From Mucinivorans hirudinis (GTDB lineage Bacteria; Bacteroidota; Bacteroidia; Bacteroidales; Rikenellaceae), in NCBI GenBank assembly GCA_000723505.1, contig HG934468.1:2078798-2142797 (forward strand): DNA of 64,000 bases. The letters are read 5' to 3'. Each line of letters opens with the position of its first letter. Position 1 is the stretch's first letter. The position numbers and the translations under genes are program-made. This document shows, piece by piece, positions 1 through 9,064 of this stretch. A model generated the notes under the pieces. The model saw only the letters and a list, made by a program, of their open reading frames with translations, was not told the origin of the DNA and searched no databases.

Positions 1-60
1 GAATCACCGTCTTGGGTTTGTTCAGAGGGATGTTTAGCTGTTCTTTTCTTTTTTTATCAA

Positions 61-116
61 AATCAAAAGATGTTGGCTGCAAATTTCAAAATAACCAACG
101 GCTAATTTTTAGAAGC
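61..116 (+). repeat. 56-base intergenic repeat, copy 1
   Basis: This stretch aligns without gaps to 3724-3779, 47 of 56 positions matching by eye. Shorter relatives lie at 40948-40983 (opposite strand) and 60311-60335. The shared core is CAAAATAACCAA followed by GGCT and a T-run. All copies are intergenic. I see no open frame or known element in it. The rest of 1-131 holds nothing else I can support and is probably the 3' flank of a gene left of the window. Confidence 0.6.
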
Positions 117-131
117 ACCCTTAAAAAAACG

Positions 132-168
132 AAGGTGGTGGGAGAGGCTCTTCCACCACCTTTACTTT
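132..168 (+). terminator. Hairpin terminator upstream of the first gene
   Basis: AAGGTGGTGG (132-141) pairs with CCACCACCTT (153-162), extended inward by GAGAG/CTCT with a G-T pair, and is followed by a T-rich run (161-170). This is a typical intrinsic terminator for a plus-strand gene left of the window. It lies only about 14 bases before the next start codon, so it could also attenuate that gene. Confidence 0.6.
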
Positions 169-181
169 ATAATATGATAGA

Positions 182-1048
182 ATGAAAAAAAACATACTTA
201 TATCTTTGGGGATTTTGATTTCGCTATCCTCCTCGGCTCAACTACTTTGGAAAGTGTCGGGCAATGGCTTAAAAGAGAGTTCTTATGTTTTCGGAACTCA
301 TCACCTTTCCTCGGCAGAAATTTGCGAGAAAATAGAGGGATTTAATGATGCCTTTTCCTCTTGCGAGCAATTCTATAACGAGACCGATATGGACTATATG
401 TATGCCAATGTTATGTCATTGGCAAAACATATGATGTTGCCTAAGGATAGCTTGCTCAATACTTTATATTCGGAGCAGGATTATCGCCTGATAGACGATT
501 GCTTGAAAGCAAATCTCGGTGTAGGGGTTGATATGTTGAAAGTTATGAAACCATTTGCAATTTCTGCACAACTGAGCCTTGCTATGGTAACCAAAGATAT
601 GAAGGATTTCGATGCTAAAAGGGCTGTTGATTATACTTTGGAGAAGCGCGCGCGCAGTGCCGGCAAAAAGATGAACAGTTTTGAGACGGCTGATTTTCAG
701 ATGGGTATTCTGATGGGAGAGCCATTGGTTGAACAAGCTCAGGCGCTGCTGAAGATTGTCAAGAACATAGATAGGAGTAAGGAGGTGGCATTGAATATGG
801 CTGTGAATTATAATAAACAGGATATTGAGGCACTCTACCAAATGTTTTTCGATGAGGAGTTCGGTACAACCCCCAAACAACTGAATGTAATTCTATTCAA
901 CCGCAATCGAAATTGGGCTGCCACACTAAAGGAGGCAATGAAAGAGAGATCCACCTTTGTTGTTGTCGGAGCAGGACATTTGGCCGGCGAACAGGGGTTG
1001 CTTGAACTGTTACGAAAGGATGGTTTCACTGTTGAAGCGGTAAAGTGA
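182..1048 (+). CDS. TraB/GumN family protein
   Basis: A 288-residue exported protein of the TraB/GumN (Tiki-like) family, whose members are possible metal-dependent hydrolases with no settled bacterial role. Residues 1-19 look like a signal peptide ending SSSAQ. The N-terminal signature LLWKVSG followed by YVFGTHHL, and the C-terminal block FVVVGAGHLAGEQGL near residues 258-272, carry the conserved GTHH and GAGH histidines. The middle is helical and less conserved. Its stop overlaps the start of the RNase III gene as TGATG, so the two are likely translated together. The family call is firm; substrate and function are unknown. Confidence 0.8.
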   Translation: MKKNILISLGILISLSSSAQLLWKVSGNGLKESSYVFGTHHLSSAEICEKIEGFNDAFSSCEQFYNETDMDYMYANVMSLAKHMMLPKDSLLNTLYSEQDYRLIDDCLKANLGVGVDMLKVMKPFAISAQLSLAMVTKDMKDFDAKRAVDYTLEKRARSAGKKMNSFETADFQMGILMGEPLVEQAQALLKIVKNIDRSKEVALNMAVNYNKQDIEALYQMFFDEEFGTTPKQLNVILFNRNRNWAATLKEAMKERSTFVVVGAGHLAGEQGLLELLRKDGFTVEAVK

Positions 1049-1752
1049 TGATAGGTTTTCTCCGGCGACATATAGGCAAAAATAGCTACTATTATTCATT
1101 CATACATTCCATTTTCGGCGTAACGCCGTCTAATGTAGAGTTATATAAATTGGCATTGGTGCATCGCTCCTCATCCATCGTGTTGGAGGATAGGAGCGTG
1201 ATTAACAACGAACGGTTGGAGTTTCTTGGCGACGCCGTAATCGAAACCATAGTTTCGGAGTTGCTATTTATCGACTATCCCGAAATGAATGAGGGTGGGC
1301 TGACTCAGCTCCGCTCGCGTATAGTTAGTCGTTACACCTTGAATAATTTAGCAATCGAGCTTGGTATCGACACGCAGGTGGTGGCTAATCCGGCAAGCAT
1401 AAATGTGCACAAAAATAACCTTTATGGCGATGCCTTCGAGGCGTTGGTAGGGGCGCTATATTTGGACAAGGGTTATAACTTCACCAACCGCACGCTCATC
1501 AAGTTATTTAGTGAAAATCTTGATATTGAGGGTATGACGGTTACCGAGCACGACTTTAAGAGTCGTATTATCGAGTGGTGTCAGAAGCATCGTAAGAGTG
1601 TTGAATTCAAGAGTGTAGCATCTTCAAATTCATCGTTCATTTCGACTCTGATTATTGAGGGCGTAGTAGAGGGGCACGGCGAAGGGCGCTCCAAGAAGGA
1701 GGCGGAGCAGTCTGCCGCCTCTAGATTCTATGAGACTCGAATATGTGAGTGA
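1048..1752 (+). CDS. rnc: Ribonuclease III
   Basis: A double-strand-specific endoribonuclease that processes rRNA precursors and structured mRNAs. The catalytic domain shows the family signature NERLEFLGDAV near residue 54 and the second acidic site YGDAFEALVGALYLDKG near residue 128. A double-stranded RNA binding domain fills the last 70 residues and ends GEGRSKKEAEQSAASRF. Length (234 residues) is normal. I chose the ATG at 1048, which shares one base with the preceding stop; an in-frame GTG at 1045 is the alternative. Overlap suggests co-transcription with the TraB/GumN gene. Confidence 0.95.
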   Translation: MIGFLRRHIGKNSYYYSFIHSIFGVTPSNVELYKLALVHRSSSIVLEDRSVINNERLEFLGDAVIETIVSELLFIDYPEMNEGGLTQLRSRIVSRYTLNNLAIELGIDTQVVANPASINVHKNNLYGDAFEALVGALYLDKGYNFTNRTLIKLFSENLDIEGMTVTEHDFKSRIIEWCQKHRKSVEFKSVASSNSSFISTLIIEGVVEGHGEGRSKKEAEQSAASRFYETRICE

Positions 1753-1881
1753 TGCTATTTTATAGCGTTATATGCGGGCAGGTAGAAAGGGTGCAACTAA
1801 AAATTGAAAAGCAAAATTTAAACAGTTTCTAACGGCGAAAACCATTTCAAAAATTCTTTTCTCCGCTTAAATAATACAACA

Positions 1882-3555
1882 ATGGAAAATAGAACAACTG
1901 AAAATCAGACTCTTCCCGATAAATTGAATTTTATAGAGGAGATTATTGAGGAGTCCATCCGCCAGGGCGAGCCCCGCATACACACCCGCTTTCCGCCCGA
2001 ACCAAATGGCTACCTCCATATCGGACACGCTAAATCTATCTGCCTGAATTTCGGTCTGGCAAAGAAATATAACGGCAAGTGTAACTTGCGTTTCGACGAC
2101 ACGAACCCAGTCAAGGAGGATGTGGAGTATGTGGATTCTATCAAGGAGGATATTCAATGGCTTGGTTTCCAATGGGATGGTGAATATTATGCTTCAGATT
2201 ATTTCGAGAAGCTCTACCTATGGGCTGAGGAGTTGATTTGCAAGGGTTTGGCTTATGTTGATAACCAAACTCAGGAGGAGATTCGTCTGAATCGCGGCAC
2301 GGTGCAAAAAGCCGGCGTGGATTCTCCATATCGCAATCGTACGGTTGAGGAGAATTTACAACTTTTTCGCGATATGCGTGCGGGTAAATATGCTGATGGA
2401 GCGATGGTTCTGCGTGCCAAGATTGATATGGCGCACCCCAATATGCTCTTGCGTGACCCGCTGATGTATCGCATCATTCACACCGACCACCACCGCACCG
2501 GTAGCAGCTGGTGCATCTATCCGATGTATGACTATGCCCACGGACAGAGCGATTCGATTGAGCGTATCACTCACTCAATATGCACGTTAGAGTTTGATGT
2601 GCATCGTCCTCTCTATGATTGGTTTATCGAGAAGTTGAATATTTTTCCGTCGCACCAATATGAGTTTGCGCGCTTGAATCTCAACTACACGGTGATGAGC
2701 AAACGCAAGCTGCTTCACCTTGTGCAAGAGGGTTATGTTAGCAGTTGGGACGACCCTCGAATGCCTACAATTTGTGGACTTCGCCGCCGTGGTTATACAC
2801 CCGCATCGTTGCGTCTGTTTGCGGAGAAAGTGGGAGTTGCAAAGCGCGATAATGTCATAGATTTGGGGTTGTTGGAGTGGTGCGTGCGTGAGGATTTGAA
2901 CAAGTCGGCTCAGCGCAGAATGGCAGTTTTGGACCCTATTCGTGTGGTGATTACCAACTATCCGCAGGAAAAAGTCGAGTATATAGAGTGTGTAAATAAT
3001 CCCGAAGATGTCCAAGCAGGCACGCGTTCTGTTCCATTCTCGCGTAATCTTTATATCGACCGAGATGACTTTATGGAAAATCCGCCCAAGAAGTATTTCC
3101 GCCTGCAACCGGGTGGTGAGGTGCGTCTGAGATATGGCTATCTGATTAGGTGCGAGGAGGTGATAAAAGAGGCTGATGGTAAGGTTGTTGAGTTGCGCTG
3201 TAGTTACGACCCGCAGTCGGCTCACGGCGAGAGCTCGGATGGACGCAAGGTAAAGGGTATCATCCACTGGGTGGAGCAAAAGGCGGCTGTGGAGGCAGAG
3301 GTTCGCCTTTTTGACAGACTCTTTGTGAGCGAAGACCCCGAAGAGGGCGATGGCTACTTGGCAAACCTGAACCCCGACTCGCTGAAAGTCGTTAAAGGAT
3401 ACCTTGAACCATCATTGGCTCAGGCTATTGTGGGCGAAAAGTTTCAGTTTGAGCGTATCGGCTACTTTACGGCAGATTACGACCATACCAAGGAGCGCCC
3501 TATATTCAATCGCACAGTCGGCTTAAAGGACTCTTGGAGCAAGATTGCCAAGTGA
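1882..3555 (+). CDS. glnS: Glutaminyl-tRNA synthetase
   Basis: Class I aminoacyl-tRNA synthetase charging tRNA-Gln with glutamine in the cytosol. The HIGH motif appears as [15 protein letters not shown] (HIGH at residues 46-49) and the KMSKR-type loop as VMSKRKLL near residue 272. DDTNP and [15 protein letters not shown] blocks are typical of GlnRS rather than a non-discriminating GluRS. The C-terminal anticodon-binding beta barrels are present, ending in [11 protein letters not shown]. Full length at 557 residues. It starts 129 bases after rnc and a strong hairpin follows its stop. Confidence 0.97.
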   Translation: MENRTTENQTLPDKLNFIEEIIEESIRQGEPRIHTRFPPEPNGYLHIGHAKSICLNFGLAKKYNGKCNLRFDDTNPVKEDVEYVDSIKEDIQWLGFQWDGEYYASDYFEKLYLWAEELICKGLAYVDNQTQEEIRLNRGTVQKAGVDSPYRNRTVEENLQLFRDMRAGKYADGAMVLRAKIDMAHPNMLLRDPLMYRIIHTDHHRTGSSWCIYPMYDYAHGQSDSIERITHSICTLEFDVHRPLYDWFIEKLNIFPSHQYEFARLNLNYTVMSKRKLLHLVQEGYVSSWDDPRMPTICGLRRRGYTPASLRLFAEKVGVAKRDNVIDLGLLEWCVREDLNKSAQRRMAVLDPIRVVITNYPQEKVEYIECVNNPEDVQAGTRSVPFSRNLYIDRDDFMENPPKKYFRLQPGGEVRLRYGYLIRCEEVIKEADGKVVELRCSYDPQSAHGESSDGRKVKGIIHWVEQKAAVEAEVRLFDRLFVSEDPEEGDGYLANLNPDSLKVVKGYLEPSLAQAIVGEKFQFERIGYFTADYDHTKERPIFNRTVGLKDSWSKIAK

Positions 3556-3571
3556 TGATTTTTTAGAATAA

Positions 3572-3609
3572 CAGAGTGTCATTGCAGTGAAAACGGCAAT
3601 GACACTCTG
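3572..3609 (+). terminator. Terminator after glnS
   Basis: CAGAGTGTCATTGC (3572-3585) and GCAATGACACTCTG (3596-3609) form a perfect 14-pair stem with a 10-base loop just after the glnS stop. No long T-run follows, only an AT-rich stretch, so its strength is uncertain. Confidence 0.7.
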
Positions 3610-3723
3610 CTAATATATTGATTTAGAGATAAGTTTTCACTGTATCAAACCTATTTTGGGATATATCGCTGCGTTATAAAACTTATCCCGAAGTCAGGTT
3701 ATTACGCCCGCAATGTTCACGAC

Positions 3724-3779
3724 AATCAAAATCTGATGGCTGAAAATTCCAAAATAACCAATGGCTGATTTTTTGGAGC
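3724..3779 (+). repeat. 56-base intergenic repeat, copy 2
   Basis: Second full copy of the repeat at 61-116, in the same orientation and without gaps. Here CCAAAAT and ATTTTTTGG inside the unit could pair as a small stem. It occupies the middle of the 354-base gap between glnS and the DUF4837 gene. Confidence 0.6.
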
Positions 3780-3821
3780 TTTATAATTTTGTTTTATTAA
3801 AAAATTAATTGTAATTTTGTT

Positions 3822-3829
3822 GGGAGTAA
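3822..3829 (+). promoter_or_regulatory. Possible -7 promoter element for DUF4837 gene
   Basis: TAATTTTG fits the Bacteroidota -7 consensus TAnnTTTG about 80 bases before the start codon. No good TTTG -33 element is seen at the usual spacing, and a second TAATTTTG lies at 3784-3791, so this is a weak call. Confidence 0.3.
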
Positions 3830-3909
3830 AAGTAAGTTTTGCACGCTTTTTGTACTGTCTCTTGTGTGAGGAATCTAACAATCTGAAAAGAACATAAAAA
3901 ACCAACGAA

Positions 3910-4899
3910 ATGAAAAAGTTACTATTTTTTCTATTTGCTATCCTCGTTATGACCTCTTGCGAGAGTTCGGGTGGCGGCATTAGGAGTTTGCCGCCGGCAA
4001 CGGGCACTCCTTATAGCCTTTTAGTTGTCTCATCCAAAGCCGTTTGGGATTCTTCGGTGGGCGATACGGTCAAGTCGATATTCGCTCAAGATGTGGAGAT
4101 GCTCAATATTCCGGAGCCCCTCTACTCCATAATTAACGTTGCACCGTCTCAGGTTACTTCCGTTTTGGATCGCTATCGCAACATCTTCTACCTGATTGTG
4201 AACAAAGAGAAGTACGATAGGACACATATCAATGTGGAGTTTGATAAAAAGGCTGAAGAACAGACGATTATCACCATCTACTCCCCATCTATCGACTCGA
4301 TGACCAACTATATCGGAACCAACGGCGATGTGCTACTAGCGCTTTTGGACAAGAGCGAGCGTGACCGTTATATAACTCGTGCTAAAAAGTATAGCAGCGA
4401 AAGTCTCAAAAAGCAAATTTACGAAAAGTTCGGTTTTCTCATCGACATCCCCTCTAACTATAAGATTCGTAACGAGAAGGATGACTTTATTTGGATATCC
4501 TATGACCCGAGCAGCCTCTCCAATATCGGTTTCACGATATACACTTTCGAGAGTGGCGACGGGTTGGATGTTGTCCGTCCATTGGTTGCTCGTAACGAGG
4601 CTGTTATGAATATCCCCGGCGGAAACGAGGGTTCTTATATGACTACGGAAATGGAGATTGAACCCACCTATAAACGTGTGATTATCAATGGGCAGCCTTG
4701 GATAGAGATGCGCGGTTTTTGGAAAATGCACAAAGATTTCTTGGGCGGACCATTCGTCAATTTCACAACCCAAGACCCGGCAACCGGAAAGATGGTTGGT
4801 ATAGATTGTTACGTGATGTCTCAATCCTACAAGGACGGTATGCGTAACTACATTCGCCAGCTCGAGGCGATGGTGCTTACTCTTAAATTCAAGGAGTAG
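3910..4899 (+). CDS. DUF4837 family lipoprotein
   Basis: A 329-residue predicted lipoprotein of the Bacteroidota-restricted DUF4837 family, function unknown. The signal peptide ends in a lipobox (VMTSC, Cys at about residue 17), so the mature protein is lipid-anchored, probably periplasmic or in the outer membrane. The remainder is soluble, with conserved blocks such as FWISYDPSS and GQPWIEMRGFWKM. It stands alone between two terminators, so it is probably monocistronic. Confidence 0.85.
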   Translation: MKKLLFFLFAILVMTSCESSGGGIRSLPPATGTPYSLLVVSSKAVWDSSVGDTVKSIFAQDVEMLNIPEPLYSIINVAPSQVTSVLDRYRNIFYLIVNKEKYDRTHINVEFDKKAEEQTIITIYSPSIDSMTNYIGTNGDVLLALLDKSERDRYITRAKKYSSESLKKQIYEKFGFLIDIPSNYKIRNEKDDFIWISYDPSSLSNIGFTIYTFESGDGLDVVRPLVARNEAVMNIPGGNEGSYMTTEMEIEPTYKRVIINGQPWIEMRGFWKMHKDFLGGPFVNFTTQDPATGKMVGIDCYVMSQSYKDGMRNYIRQLEAMVLTLKFKE

Positions 4900-4919
4900 A
4901 TATTCGCTTTACTTACACG

Positions 4920-4964
4920 AGGCTGTTCTCTAACTTATTATCTCGAGAACAGCCTTCTTCTTTG
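4920..4964. terminator. Bidirectional terminator between convergent genes
   Basis: AGGCTGTTCTC (4920-4930) pairs with GAGAACAGCCT (4945-4955) around a 14-base loop, followed on the plus strand by TCTTCTTT. It sits between the ends of the DUF4837 gene (plus) and the antiporter-like gene (minus) and probably serves both. Confidence 0.75.
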
Positions 4965-4999
4965 GAAAGCCCTCATTGAAAGGTGATTAGCCTTCATCA

Positions 5000-6415
5000 T
5001 CACGCAATCACCAACTGCCCAATAAATTCCGTCAGCCACTCTGTGCTGACAAATCCGAAGAAGAAGAGGGCGAGCATCATCGCCAGCAGCACCCAAGTCA
5101 CCACTTTGCCCTGTGGCGGATTTTCTATGAGCCGTGTTCTGTCAATGGGTTTTGTAAAAATAGGTAAAACTTTGGCACACAGCCAATAAACAATCGCAAT
5201 TAGAAAGAGTGCTATTGGAAATATAAGCCACCATCTACTTCCCTGAATTAGCTCCGTAAGCATCATATATTCTGAGCGGAATAGCAGCGAAGGCGGCATT
5301 GCAACCAGCCCTATGAATCCCAGCATCAACACTAATGAGCCAAAACGGTTCACAGCGAAGTAGTCACCTATTTTGCCGATTTTGTACGTTCCGTAGCGTT
5401 TGCCTATGTCGCTAAGTTGAAGGAATACAACGGATTTAATCACCGTATGCGCTAGAGAGTGGAGTAGTGCTGCCCACACCCCGATGCCGCCAATTCCGAG
5501 CCCAAGAATCGTCAGCCCGCTATTTTCTACTGTTGAGTATGCAAATAGTCTCTTATAGTTCTGAGTGCGCCCCATATAGACAGCCGCCACCAACAGCGAC
5601 AACACACCGGCAATTAAAAGCACGCTACGTACCCATCCGAAAACCTCGCCATTACCGCTCATCACCCCGTAGACGCGATAGATAGCCACAAAGCCGCCTG
5701 CCACCATTGCCGAGGAGATGAATGCGGCGGCGGGTGCCGGCGCGGCGTGGTTAGCATCCACCCCCACGGTAAAGAGCGGAAAAAGTTCCATCTTTGCTGT
5801 GTAACCGGCTAATATAAAGATAAATGAAAGTTTAAGGTATAGCGAATTGCCTCCGGCAACTGCGGTTTTCAGGGAGTCGTAAGAGAGATTCATCTCCCCA
5901 TTCTTTGCTAGTGATGCGCCGAGCATCAATATCCCGAGGTAGGCGATGGCTATGCCTACTGAGCTGATAAAGATATACTTCCAAGTAGCTTCGAGGGAGC
6001 GTACCGAGCGGCGGTGGTAGGTGAGTGCCGCTGCTGCCAAGGTGGTAGCCTCTAAGAAAATCCAGGTGACAGTGATGTTATTGCTCAAAAAAACACCTAT
6101 CAATGCTATTGCAAGAGCAACGAGCGAACAGTAGTATATTCTTAGTTGGCGGATGTTCTCCTCGTCTAGGTAAATGGCTGATTGAACGACTGTAAGCACT
6201 CCAATCATAGCGGTAAGCACAAGATATGTGATTCCCAGTTTATCGAAATTAAAGAACCAAAGTTCGGTGCTCGCCTCGCCAAAGGCAGCAGCAAGGGAAC
6301 AGCATACCAAAGTTGCAAAGAAGATGGCAGCCGGCAACGAAATGCCTTTTTTACTTTTGGCAAGCAGTGTAGTAGTGCAGCATATTGCTGCAAGTATTAC
6401 TATTATGATGAGCAT
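5000..6415 (-). CDS. Proton-conducting antiporter-like membrane subunit (HyfF/NuoN type)
   Basis: A 471-residue polytopic protein of the proton_antipo_M family, which includes NuoL/M/N, HyfB/D/F and MrpA/D. Conserved features are the buried glutamate in IFLEATTLAAAALTYHRR (near residue 122), the lysine stretch LAGYTAKMELFPLF near residue 205 followed by VDANHAAPAPAAAF, and the later YKRLFAYSTVENSG block. These best match hydrogenase-4 subunit F-like proteins. Such subunits normally sit in clusters with other complex I-like genes. Here none is present: the gene is last in a minus-strand run after rsmI, 58 bases away. Partner complex unknown. Confidence 0.75.
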   Translation of the reverse strand: MLIIIVILAAICCTTTLLAKSKKGISLPAAIFFATLVCCSLAAAFGEASTELWFFNFDKLGITYLVLTAMIGVLTVVQSAIYLDEENIRQLRIYYCSLVALAIALIGVFLSNNITVTWIFLEATTLAAAALTYHRRSVRSLEATWKYIFISSVGIAIAYLGILMLGASLAKNGEMNLSYDSLKTAVAGGNSLYLKLSFIFILAGYTAKMELFPLFTVGVDANHAAPAPAAAFISSAMVAGGFVAIYRVYGVMSGNGEVFGWVRSVLLIAGVLSLLVAAVYMGRTQNYKRLFAYSTVENSGLTILGLGIGGIGVWAALLHSLAHTVIKSVVFLQLSDIGKRYGTYKIGKIGDYFAVNRFGSLVLMLGFIGLVAMPPSLLFRSEYMMLTELIQGSRWWLIFPIALFLIAIVYWLCAKVLPIFTKPIDRTRLIENPPQGKVVTWVLLAMMLALFFFGFVSTEWLTEFIGQLVIA

Positions 6416-6473
6416 CTATCGATACTTAATTGTGCGGTGCTTGATGCTCCGTTTTCTATTTGTGCGTAATGCG

Positions 6474-7145
6474 TCATTCTTTCAACCCTTTAACCACCAC
6501 CACAATCTCCCCGCGAGGGTCATTATTTGAAAAATATTCCGCAACTTCGGTGAGTGTGCCGCGAATGGTTTGTTCAAATTTCTTACTGATTTCGCGGCTC
6601 ACTGAACACTCCCGCTCAGCACCGAAAAACTCGGCGAATTGCTGCAAAGTTTTCACCAAGCGGTGGGGCGACTCATAGAAAATCATTGTCCGCTCCTGTG
6701 TACAGAGTTTGGCAAGCAGCGTTTGCCGCCCCTTTTTCACGGGTAAGAACCCCTCGAAAACAAACTTATCCGAGGGTAATCCGCTCACAACCAATGCCGG
6801 AACAAAAGCTGTGGCTCCGGGTAGGCACTCAACGGTGATGCCGGCATCAACGGCACGGCGAACGAGCAGGTAGCCGGGGTCGGAAATGGAGGGTGTTCCG
6901 GCATCCGAAATCAACGCAACGGTCTGCCCCGCCGACATCCGCGCCACAACTGCATCCACCGTTCCGTGTTCGTTGAACTTGTGGAATGAACCCATCGGTT
7001 TGTTCACATTTAGGTGCTTGAGCAGCACTCCGCTTGTGCGCGTATCTTCGGCAACGATATAATCCACCTCGCCCAGCAGTCGCGCCGCCCTCAGAGTTAT
7101 ATCCTCCAGATTGCCCACAGGCGTTGGTATGACATAGAGTTTCAT
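6474..7145 (-). CDS. rsmI: 16S rRNA 2'-O-methyltransferase RsmI
   Basis: SAM-dependent tetrapyrrole-methylase-fold enzyme that 2'-O-methylates C1402 of 16S rRNA. Diagnostic blocks are YVIPTPVGNLEDITLRA at the N-terminus, VAEDTRTSG, ALISDAGTPSISDPGY and FYESPHRL. At 223 residues it is short compared with many RsmI proteins, which carry an extra C-terminal domain, but it ends normally in GEIVVVVKG. Its ATG overlaps the aroA stop as TAATG, which indicates translational coupling. Confidence 0.95.
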   Translation of the reverse strand: MKLYVIPTPVGNLEDITLRAARLLGEVDYIVAEDTRTSGVLLKHLNVNKPMGSFHKFNEHGTVDAVVARMSAGQTVALISDAGTPSISDPGYLLVRRAVDAGITVECLPGATAFVPALVVSGLPSDKFVFEGFLPVKKGRQTLLAKLCTQERTMIFYESPHRLVKTLQQFAEFFGAERECSVSREISKKFEQTIRGTLTEVAEYFSNNDPRGEIVVVVKGLKE

Positions 7146-9064
7146 TAAGATAGCTTTTGCGCCAGCAACTCTATGAAATCAAGTGCCGCTTTATTATCGG
7201 GCTTCCAACGGTAGGTCTCACTTATATATATAAGTGCTGCGTCCAAATCGGGCATATTGCCGAGCTTGGCAGCTTCGCGGAAGAAAAATTGCTCTTCGTT
7301 CAAAAATAGTTCGCGGATATATTGAGCCTTTTGAGTGGCAGGAATCATCTGTCCGAAAAGTTCTTCAAGCTCTTCTTGCTCCTCGTCCTCTTCTTGCTCC
7401 TCGTCCTCTTCTTGTTCCTCGTCCTCTTCTTGCCCTTCCTCCTCTTCTTGCCCTTCCTCCTCTTCTTGTTCCTCGTCCTCTTCTTGTTCCTCGTCCTCTT
7501 CTTGTTCCTCGTCCTCTTGCTCCTCTTCAATCACCCCCATAGCAACATCTTCAATCTCTTCTCCTTCCTCCTCCTTTTCAATCTTCTCCTCTATTTCCAC
7601 CTCTTTCTCCTCAATAATCCCCACTTCCTCCTCTTCAATCATCTCCACCTTCTCAACCATTTTCCCCATCCCCAACACCTCACAATAGAGCTCGCGCAGC
7701 TTTTCGAGCACAATATCCTTTTCGATTTGCGTTACCGTGCCACCCTGTTGCCAACTGTCCATTATCGAAGTTATTACCTCCAAACTACTCCGGTTTTTCA
7801 TCTCCGTACTATTTTTAATTGTCAATAAATCCAAATCGTCCCAAAATTGCGGGTAGGACTTTCCTACAGCCTCTGCCCGTTGGATTGTAATTGTAACAGG
7901 GAGTATCAGTGCCGCCACAGCCGTAGCCATCGCAATGCGGTGGTCGTTGTGGCTGTCCACCTCCACATCTCCCCTAACAGCAGAACCGCCTCTGACCAAC
8001 ATCACATCTTCGCCCGAAATATCCACCGCAATACCCATCTTGCCAAACTCAACTGCCAGAGTCGTTGCGCGGTCGCTCTCCTTGTGGGTGAGGCGATTAG
8101 TGCCCACAATGCTACTCTCGCCCCGGCAGGCGGAAGCCAGTGCCACCAATGCCGGAAAGAGGTCGGGACAGTGCGTGGCATCAAACTCGAAGGCGCGCAA
8201 ATGCTCGGGTTTAGATATTGTAACATCGTTACCCCGAATATCAATTACAGCCCCTGCCGCCGCAAGTGCCTCCATAATTTTGCGGTCAGCCTGCCGAGAT
8301 TGGGGGTTGAGGTTTTTGACAGTAACCTTGCCCGCTATTGCCCCCGCAACCAGCAGGCACGAAGCCCCGCTCCAATCACCCTCCACATCATAAACTGTCG
8401 GTACATATTTCTGTTTCCCCTCTATTCTGAAAATTTTGTACTCCTCGTTATCAATCTCTATGCCGAATTTTCCGAGCATTTCCAGGGTCATATCTATATA
8501 TGGAATGCTTTGCAGATTATTGACCCTCAACACACTATTACCCGATACCACGGGCAGAGCCATCAGCAGCCCGGTGATAAACTGTGAGCTTAGCGAGCCG
8601 TCCACCTCCACATATCCCCCGCGCAACTTTCCCCGCACCCGAATCGGGAGATGGTCATCGTTGGTTGCTACCTCCACCCCCAACTTCTCGAGCGTGGGGG
8701 CGATGCCCACCATCGGGCGCGAGAGAATCGACCCCTTACCCTTGATGGTAATCTGCTCGCTGCCGAGCGAAGCAATCGGCGCGAAGAGGCGGGCTGCGAG
8801 TCCCGACTCTCCAACATTAATAGTGTCGTGCACGGGGGCAAAACCGCCCTCAATGGTGTAAGTCGTGCCATTGTTGCGAATCTTTGCGCCGAGTATCTCC
8901 GCTACTGCAAGAGCCGCTTCGGTGTCGTTGCAGAGCGCCACGTGGTTGAGTGTTGTTGTCCCTCCGGCGAGCAGTGAGGCGGCTATGGCGCGCTGTGCGT
9001 AACTCTTGGAGGTGGGGGCGGTAACCGTGCCGCCGACCTCTGCTCTACTGATTTGCTTTTTCAT
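7145..9064 (-). CDS. aroA: EPSP synthase with acidic repeat and C-terminal extension
   Basis: Residues 1 to about 418 are a complete 3-phosphoshikimate 1-carboxyvinyltransferase (shikimate pathway): TSKSYAQR near residue 18, GESGLAARLFAPIA, LTHKESDR and NDHRIAMATAVA are all there, and the domain closes at SYPQFWDDLDLL. The frame continues without a stop into about 220 more residues: a helical piece from Met422, a Glu/Asp/Gln-rich tract near residues 485-575, and a helical tail containing AALIYISETYRWKP. That tail resembles a separate small Bacteroidota hypothetical protein, so this may be a natural fusion; a second start at Met422 (7801) is possible. It overlaps the aminotransferase gene by 20 bases. 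Confidence 0.93.
   Translation of the reverse strand: MKKQISRAEVGGTVTAPTSKSYAQRAIAASLLAGGTTTLNHVALCNDTEAALAVAEILGAKIRNNGTTYTIEGGFAPVHDTINVGESGLAARLFAPIASLGSEQITIKGKGSILSRPMVGIAPTLEKLGVEVATNDDHLPIRVRGKLRGGYVEVDGSLSSQFITGLLMALPVVSGNSVLRVNNLQSIPYIDMTLEMLGKFGIEIDNEEYKIFRIEGKQKYVPTVYDVEGDWSGASCLLVAGAIAGKVTVKNLNPQSRQADRKIMEALAAAGAVIDIRGNDVTISKPEHLRAFEFDATHCPDLFPALVALASACRGESSIVGTNRLTHKESDRATTLAVEFGKMGIAVDISGEDVMLVRGGSAVRGDVEVDSHNDHRIAMATAVAALILPVTITIQRAEAVGKSYPQFWDDLDLLTIKNSTEMKNRSSLEVITSIMDSWQQGGTVTQIEKDIVLEKLRELYCEVLGMGKMVEKVEMIEEEEVGIIEEKEVEIEEKIEKEEEGEEIEDVAMGVIEEEQEDEEQEEDEEQEEDEEQEEEEGQEEEEGQEEDEEQEEDEEQEEDEEQEELEELFGQMIPATQKAQYIRELFLNEEQFFFREAAKLGNMPDLDAALIYISETYRWKPDNKAALDFIELLAQKLS
7372..7530 (-). 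repeat. 18-base tandem repeats encoding the acidic tract of AroA
   Basis: About nine near-identical 18-base units (plus-strand form TCCTCGTCCTCTTCTTGT with small variants) encode Glu/Asp/Gln hexapeptides in the aroA frame. The unit length is a multiple of three, so copy changes would keep the frame open. Such a tract is prone to slippage. Confidence 0.85.

Noticed and set aside
464-880. Minus-strand open frame inside the TraB/GumN gene
   Set aside because: No family motif, no signal and no spacing with neighbours; a shadow of the conserved plus-strand gene.
2587-3279. 230-codon minus-strand frame inside glnS
   Set aside because: Opposite to a full-length conserved synthetase and without any recognisable domain.
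7234-7828. Plus-strand open frames rich in Ser, Leu or Pro opposite the acidic tract of aroA
   Set aside because: They mirror the 18-base repeats; the minus frame carries the conserved EPSP synthase.
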